From positions 1 to 10,202 of the forward strand of contig JAFWZH010000157.1 of assembly GCA_017522515.1 (NCBI GenBank): a stretch of DNA of 10,202 nt. Direction: 5' to 3'. Positions 6,505-10,202 of the stretch are shown piece by piece. Source of the DNA: Clostridia bacterium. Lineage in GTDB: Bacteria; Bacillota_A; Clostridia; UBA1212; UBA1255. Position 1 is the stretch's first letter. Every line of letters starts with the position of its first letter. The translations under genes were made by a program, and so were the position numbers. The notes under the pieces were generated by a model. That model ran no database searches and was not told the origin of the DNA. It worked only from the letters and a program-made list of their open reading frames with translations.

Positions 6505-6533
6505 TTGACAGAAACTTAAAAGAGTGATACAAT
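6505..6533 (+). promoter_or_regulatory. Promoter upstream of the recombinase operon
   Basis: TTGACA (6505-6510), 17-bp spacer, TACAAT (6528-6533). It points right and would give a leader of about 225 nt before the 65-aa gene at 6766, running through the repeats at 6645-6738. Confidence 0.65.
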
Positions 6534-6607
6534 AATAGCAGATAATAATGAAAGGCAGGGTTGTTTGATTCGGATAGATATATAGTATACTTTTTAAGGG
6601 GGATACT

Positions 6608-6745
6608 ATGTCTATTCGGGTCAGACAGCCTTTTTTGTTATGTTTTAAGGGCAGCCCTAAAGAAAAAGCAGATGTCGTGCATAGCTGTTTTTCAAAAGGG
6701 TGGGTTAGCAAACGCCAAAAAATTTTGTCGTTTGCTATAATTTGA
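6608..6745 (+). CDS. Possible 45-aa ORF built from repeat sequence (doubtful)
   Basis: ATG at 6608 has a plausible ribosome binding site (AAGGGGG at 6595-6601) and follows the promoter at 6505-6533. The reading frame runs through the MITE relic and the 34-bp repeat and stops at TGA 6743-6745. The predicted peptide (for example KGSPKEKADVVHSC, residues 14-27) is encoded by repeat DNA and matches no family I know. ATAGTAT/ATACTAT (6582-6588 with 6603-6609) could fold around the ribosome binding site. It may be a chance ORF or a leader peptide. Confidence 0.22.
   Translation: MSIRVRQPFLLCFKGSPKEKADVVHSCFSKGWVSKRQKILSFAII
6645..6700. mobile_element. Rearranged relic of the 165-bp MITE
   Basis: It begins TTAAGGGCA like the right terminal repeat of the element at 5062-5226. 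It then jumps to 23 bases starting GCAGATGTCG (6668-6690) that match the complement of that element's left interior (complement around 5094-5116), and continues to CAAAAGGG. The middle of the element is deleted and the far terminal repeat is missing, replaced by the 34-bp palindromic repeat that starts at 6705. Confidence 0.6.
6705..6738. repeat. 34-bp near-palindromic repeat, copy 2 (inverted relative to copy 1)
   Basis: Arms TTAGCAAACGCCAAAA and its near-complement around AA. It equals the reverse complement of 2670-2703 apart from one end base and the two loop bases; the single internal mismatch of the stem is conserved. It lies just upstream of the recombinase operon and its right end forms part of a -10 box. 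Confidence 0.75.
6733..6741 (+). promoter_or_regulatory. Candidate extended -10 promoter at the end of the 34-bp repeat
   Basis: TGCTATAAT is an extended -10 motif (TG-N-TATAAT) with no convincing -35. Transcription would begin a few bases before the ribosome binding site of the gene at 6766. The TATA part is supplied by the palindromic repeat. Confidence 0.35.
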
Positions 6746-6765
6746 TTTTTCAGGAGGAAATAATT

Positions 6766-6963
6766 ATGCCGAATTCGTTTGAACTTGCTGCAGAAGATAC
6801 TGATTTTATACAGAGAGAAATGGACTTCACTCTGAATTTACTTATTTCAAAAAAACTTCTTAAAGAGGGATTGATTACTCAAATAGAATATGACGAAATT
6901 GATACAATTTTAAAAGAGAAATACAACCCGTTCTTGTTAGCGTTTATTTCTGAAAATCCTTGA
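6766..6963 (+). CDS. Small 65-aa protein at the head of the recombinase operon
   Basis: Start ATG 6766 is chosen because AGGAGG (6752-6757) precedes it by 8 nt; an upstream TTG at 6742 in the same frame has no such site. The protein is charged and probably helical and soluble. Its middle (SKKLLKEGLITQIEYDEI) has the look of a SHOCT-like short helical hairpin, where a Gly-Leu/Ile-Ile-Thr turn sits between two helices. This is a resemblance by eye, not a confirmed domain. It precedes two recombinase genes by 75 bp in the same direction, so it may be an accessory factor of recombination, but no function is known to me. Confidence 0.7.
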   Translation: MPNSFELAAEDTDFIQREMDFTLNLLISKKLLKEGLITQIEYDEIDTILKEKYNPFLLAFISENP

Positions 6964-7038
6964 TAAACAGCGATATTTACGGATAAGTAATGGGAAAATC
7001 TAATACCTATCCCTGTTATTAAATTTGTGGGGGAATTT

Positions 7039-8286
7039 ATGAAAGAAATAATTACACTTCAGTCGGAAAAAACAATGTTTTTCAAAAGAAAGCGTGTAGC
7101 AGCATATGTAAGAGTGTCTGTGGAATCAGAGCCAATGCTGCATTCTGTAAATGCACAGATTAGCTACTATAGCAAACTTATTCAGAATAATCCTGATTGG
7201 GATTATATCGGTGTATATGCGGATCGAGGAATTACCGGAACGAAAATTCAAAAAAGAGATGCATTTCAAGAATTAATGAACGAATGTGAAAAAGGAAATG
7301 TGGATATTATTCTTTGTAAGAGTATTTCCAGATTTGCACGAAATACCGTTGATTTGCTTGAATCGGTAAGGCATTTGAAAAAACTTGGTGTAGAAGTTCG
7401 CTTTGAAAGAGAAAATATAAGCAGCTTTAGCAAAGAAGGTGAGTTCATTCTTACTATCCTTGCCTCATTTGCACAAGAAGAATCTCGTTCTATTTCAGAA
7501 AATGTAAAATGGGGTATGCGTAGGAAATATGCAAGCGGAGAAGCAAAAGCGTGGAATAAACACGTATATGGTTATCGGTTTGACGATGAACTTAATCAAT
7601 ATGTTTTTATTTTGGATGAGGCGAAAATAGTGCGTGAGATATTCAATATGTATTTGAATGGAGAATCTTTCCGTCAAATTGCCAATATTTTGAATAGCAG
7701 AGGTGTTAAAACAACTAATGGCTGTAAATTTGATAAGGGAACTATTGGAAGAATTATTGGTAATGAAATATATACAGGAAATCTTTTATGGCAGAAAAAG
7801 TTTGTTGAAAATCACTTGACAAAAATCAAAAAATTGAACAGAGGGGAATTGCCTAAATATCTTTATGAGAATTGTCACAAAGCAATTATTAATCACGATA
7901 TTTTTGAAAAAGCTCAAGAGATACGAAGCGAACGAAGTGAAAAATATTGCAGGCATATATTGGGTTACAAATATGATTTTGCTCTGAATAAGTATTTTAT
8001 TATTCCGGAAGAAGCTGAATCAATACGTTGTATTTTTAGTTTGTATTTAGATGGATTAAATTATATGGAAATTGCAAAAGAAGTTACAAGGCGAGGTATA
8101 CGCACAGTAAGGGGAAATTGTTTTACACGTTATAGTATTGGCGATATAATACGCAATGATTTTTACGGAACTTCAGTAACTGATGATAAAGGTGCTTGTC
8201 ATGATGCTATTCTTGATAACAAAATATTTGTGCAGGTTTTAGCTGAAAGAGAAAGGAGAAAGAATCTGCAATGGAAACAGTTTTGA
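7039..8286 (+). CDS. Large serine recombinase with two recombinase domains and no zinc ribbon
   Basis: 415 aa from ATG 7039, chosen because GGGGGA (7029-7034) precedes it; a GTG at 7027 in the same frame has no ribosome binding site. N-terminal resolvase/invertase catalytic domain, about 18-150: AAYVRVS with nucleophile Ser27 and Arg25, and SRFARN (97-102) with the active-site arginines. The long helix QEESRSISENVKWG follows. A first recombinase domain begins near 177 (YGYRFDDELNQY...) and ends with a helix (HKAIINHDIFEKAQEI). A second, clearly homologous copy spans about 305-405 (LGYKYDFALNKYF... HDAILDNKIFVQVL). Most large serine recombinases instead have one such domain, a Cys4 zinc ribbon and a coiled coil; these are absent. 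The catalytic residues look intact. The 3' end overlaps the next gene by 16 bp, implying translational coupling. Confidence 0.9.
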   Translation: MKEIITLQSEKTMFFKRKRVAAYVRVSVESEPMLHSVNAQISYYSKLIQNNPDWDYIGVYADRGITGTKIQKRDAFQELMNECEKGNVDIILCKSISRFARNTVDLLESVRHLKKLGVEVRFERENISSFSKEGEFILTILASFAQEESRSISENVKWGMRRKYASGEAKAWNKHVYGYRFDDELNQYVFILDEAKIVREIFNMYLNGESFRQIANILNSRGVKTTNGCKFDKGTIGRIIGNEIYTGNLLWQKKFVENHLTKIKKLNRGELPKYLYENCHKAIINHDIFEKAQEIRSERSEKYCRHILGYKYDFALNKYFIIPEEAESIRCIFSLYLDGLNYMEIAKEVTRRGIRTVRGNCFTRYSIGDIIRNDFYGTSVTDDKGACHDAILDNKIFVQVLAERERRKNLQWKQF

Positions 8287-9866
8287 AATCAATTCAGCCG
8301 GAAAATAAGATTGAAAGACAGGTGACTGTAATTCCGGCAACTTGTGAGGAATGTAACACATCTAATGCAGATGCTATAAAAAAGATACGAGTGGCAGCAT
8401 ATGCACGTGTAAGTACCGACTATGAAGAACAGCAAACATCATATGAAACACAGGTGAAGTACTATACTAAGTATATCAAAGAACACATCGGGTGGAAGTT
8501 TGCGGGAGTTTACGCTGATGAGGGGGTAAGTGGATTAAGTACAGCAAAAAGAGAATCATTTAATGCTATGATTGCTGACGCTCTCGCTGGTAAAATTGAC
8601 CTTATAATAACAAAATCAGTCAGCAGGTTTGCAAGAAATACAGTTGACAGCTTAACTACCATACGCACATTAAAAGAACATGGAGTTGAGTGTTACTTTG
8701 AAAAAGAAAACATATGGACGCTTGATTCAAAAGGTGAATTATTACTGACTATTATGAGTTCGATTGCACAGGAAGAAAGCCGTTCTATATCAGAAAATGT
8801 CCGCTGGGGCAAAAGAAAGAGTATGGCAGATGGAAAAGTGACGATTTCATATTCAAAATTTCTTGGTTATAAAAAAGGAGAGAATGGCGGACTTGCAATA
8901 GATGAAGAACAAGCTGCTATTGTACGCAGAATTTTCAGTATGTATTTACAAGGTTATAATTTGACTCAAATAGCAAAAATACTGACCGGAGATGGAATAG
9001 CAACACCCTTTGGGAAATCACAATGGAGATATTATACTGTTTTGCGTATCCTTACGAATGAGAAATATAAAGGTGACGCATTGCTGCAGAAGTATTATGT
9101 ATCAGATTTTCTTACAAAAAAATTGGTGAAAAATAATGGCGAATTGAAGCAATATTATGTAAAGGGAAATCACGAGGCAATTATAGAACCTGAAATATTT
9201 GATTTTGTGCAAAAATTGCTTGCGGTTGGCAGCAAAGGTAAAAGGCAGTGCGGAACAACTATTTTATCATCAAAAATTTATTGCGGCGACTGTGGGGGTA
9301 GCTATGGTTCTAAAGTATGGCATTCAAATGATAAGTATCGCAAAGTTGTTTGGCAGTGCAATGATAAATATAAAGGTCAGAAATGCAGTACACCATATCT
9401 TACTGAAGAACAGATTAAAAATTTATTTATAAAGGCTGTTAATAAGCTGTTGAATAGTCGTAAGGATATTATTTTAGGATATGATGAGATTATTAACAGT
9501 AAGCTTGGGACTGATATGTTGGAGGAAAAACAAGAAAATGTTAAATCAGAGCTGACAGAAATTGAAGTTGAGATGAAGAATATGTCTTCATTGGATACAA
9601 GCGAATATAGAGCGGAAAGAGGGAAAATTGTTAGTCGTTATGAATTGCTGAAAGCTGCTAACAATGAACTCAAAAAGGAGATTAACGATAAAACTGCTCG
9701 CCGTGAGATAATAAAACGCTTTTTGAATCAAAATGAAAATTCAGATTTTATAACTGAATTTGATAATGTATTTTGGGTTTCTATGCTTGAAAAAATGATA
9801 GTATATAACAAAGAGAAAATGTTGTTTGTATTTAGAGATGGAAGCGAGGTAATAGTTGAGATGTAG
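8271..9866 (+). CDS. Large serine recombinase with zinc ribbon and coiled coil
   Basis: 531 aa, typical for a serine integrase that cuts and rejoins att sites through a 5'-phosphoserine link. An N-terminal extension of about 38 residues has a CEEC motif (25-28). Catalytic domain: AAYARVS with Ser48 (Arg46), GVYADEGVSG (79-88) and SRFARN (118-123), then the long helix QEESRSISENVRWG (167-180). Recombinase domain about 198-315. Zinc ribbon with Cys338, Cys341, Cys363 and Cys372. Charged coiled-coil region about 420-495 (ELTEIEVEMKN, NNELKKEINDK), then a C-terminal tail ending FRDGSEVIVEM. Start ATG 8271 lies inside the preceding recombinase gene; AAGGAG at 8253-8258 is 12 nt away, rather far, so coupling to the upstream gene is likely. 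Codon use is AT-rich, unlike the Ca2+-ATPase gene, which fits horizontal acquisition. Confidence 0.94.
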   Translation: METVLKSIQPENKIERQVTVIPATCEECNTSNADAIKKIRVAAYARVSTDYEEQQTSYETQVKYYTKYIKEHIGWKFAGVYADEGVSGLSTAKRESFNAMIADALAGKIDLIITKSVSRFARNTVDSLTTIRTLKEHGVECYFEKENIWTLDSKGELLLTIMSSIAQEESRSISENVRWGKRKSMADGKVTISYSKFLGYKKGENGGLAIDEEQAAIVRRIFSMYLQGYNLTQIAKILTGDGIATPFGKSQWRYYTVLRILTNEKYKGDALLQKYYVSDFLTKKLVKNNGELKQYYVKGNHEAIIEPEIFDFVQKLLAVGSKGKRQCGTTILSSKIYCGDCGGSYGSKVWHSNDKYRKVVWQCNDKYKGQKCSTPYLTEEQIKNLFIKAVNKLLNSRKDIILGYDEIINSKLGTDMLEEKQENVKSELTEIEVEMKNMSSLDTSEYRAERGKIVSRYELLKAANNELKKEINDKTARREIIKRFLNQNENSDFITEFDNVFWVSMLEKMIVYNKEKMLFVFRDGSEVIVEM

Positions 9867-9872
9867 CATTTC

Positions 9873-9909
9873 GGGGCATCTACCACTTGGTAGATGCCTT
9901 TATTTTTTT
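9873..9909 (+). terminator. Rho-independent terminator of the recombinase operon
   Basis: GGCATCTACC (9875-9884) pairs perfectly with GGTAGATGCC (9889-9898) around ACTT, followed by TTTATTTTTTT. It starts 6 bp after the stop codon of the second recombinase. Confidence 0.93.
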
Positions 9910-9977
9910 ACTATACCGAATAGCACAGGCAATTTGTTTATAATTGGAATTTTTGTATCATATCGAAAGCGACAACG

Positions 9978-10202
9978 GACTGGATTGACATTACAGAAGA
10001 CGGAACGGTATACGTCAACGGAAAGGCTCTTGATGAACCTTATATTGATGAAAAAGCCCTCGGAGAATGTGATATTGATTTACCATATCAGGTTCCCGAA
10101 AGCAGAATATTTGTAATGGGTGACCACCGTTCAACTTCTATTGACAGCCGAACAAGTATGGTAGGCTGTATAGCTGATGAATATATCATTGGCAGATTGA
10201 TA
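9978..10202 (+). pseudogene. lepB: Type I signal peptidase, 5'-truncated fragment (continues past window)
   Basis: The frame starting with Asp-Trp at 9978 gives 75 codons in register to the window edge. It reads like the second half of bacterial signal peptidase I: GTVYVNG (residues 9-15 of the fragment), LDEPYIDE (18-25), LPYQVPESRIFVMGDHR (35-51) and SIDSR (54-58), the conserved box E (GDNR-S-DSR type), with GDHR in place of GDNR. The membrane anchor, the SMxPT box with the catalytic Ser and the KRV box with the catalytic Lys should lie upstream but are absent; the frame hits TAG near 9920 with no ATG, GTG or TTG start between. The 68 bp between the terminator and this point are AT-rich and show no gene. 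It was probably cut by insertion or rearrangement at the recombinase module. A frameshift near 9970 cannot be excluded, but the catalytic half is not present in any frame. Confidence 0.8.

Larger units (their letters stand above)
6766..9909 (+). mobile_element. Serine-recombinase module, probable end of an integrated element
   Basis: A small protein, two large serine recombinases and a terminator, followed within 70 bp by a signal peptidase gene lacking its 5' half. Large serine integrases often sit at the edge of the element they move, next to the attachment site. The far end of the element is not recognisable here, and I found no direct or inverted repeat long enough to call an att site by eye. 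Extent is approximate. Confidence 0.45.

Noticed and set aside
2670..6738. CRISPR-like repeats
   Set aside because: The short palindromic repeats occur as single dispersed copies without regular spacing or spacers, and no cas gene is present.
6742..6765. TTG start at 6742 for the small protein
   Set aside because: The extra eight codons are the ribosome binding site region of the ATG at 6766.
7027..7038. GTG start at 7027 for the first recombinase
   Set aside because: The GGGGGA ribosome binding site lies at 7029-7034, inside the extra codons, and fits the ATG at 7039.
6387..9977. Search for att repeats flanking the recombinase module
   Set aside because: No direct or inverted repeat longer than short chance matches was found between the 9910-9980 junction and the sequence left of the operon; the other att site is probably outside the window.
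9856..10116. 86-aa frame through the terminator into the signal peptidase region
   Set aside because: It crosses a strong terminator and reads the lepB fragment in the wrong frame; the in-frame translation gives the conserved signal peptidase motifs.

Overview
The window looks like chromosome from a low-to-medium GC Gram-positive gut or rumen Clostridium-class bacterium, most likely a Ruminococcus-type member of the Oscillospiraceae. The clues are strong GGAGG-type ribosome binding sites, TTGACA/TATAAT promoters with 17-bp spacers, a lipoprotein with a Thr/Glu/Pro-rich linker, and many small intergenic repeats. The genus is an inference from style; there is no marker gene.

Left part (1-5315), transcribed leftward. 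A P-type Ca2+ ATPase runs off the left edge (starts at 2514) behind a near-perfect promoter and a hairpin at the very 5' end of its mRNA. Next come a nucleoside phosphorylase-family protein (2894-3643) and an AAA+ ATPase of the AAA_14/DUF4143 type (3807-5006). The last two genes have almost identical 80-bp upstream elements (3674-3753 and 5236-5315). Each carries a promoter pointing at its gene, complementary ends and a central palindrome (30 bp and perfect in the first copy). In the second copy a 165-bp MITE-like element (5062-5226) and a second repeat lie between the promoter and the ATPase start.

Middle part (5316-6765), rightward. A secreted lipoprotein of unknown function (5541-6386) has its own consensus promoter and a leader hairpin. 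After it, 380 bp of non-coding DNA hold a promoter, a rearranged copy of the MITE and an inverted copy of a 34-bp palindromic repeat also found near 2.7 kb.

Right part (6766-9909), rightward. A 65-aa protein and two overlapping large serine recombinase genes form a probable operon that ends at a strong terminator. The first recombinase lacks the zinc ribbon and coiled coil and has two copies of the recombinase (DNA-binding) domain; the second has the complete large serine integrase architecture. Just beyond the terminator the sequence enters, in mid-gene, the C-terminal part of a type I signal peptidase whose catalytic Ser and Lys region is missing. The simplest reading is that the recombinase module marks one end of an integrated or rearranged element whose junction lies inside lepB. 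The 5' half of lepB is not in this window.

No tRNA, rRNA or CRISPR array was seen.
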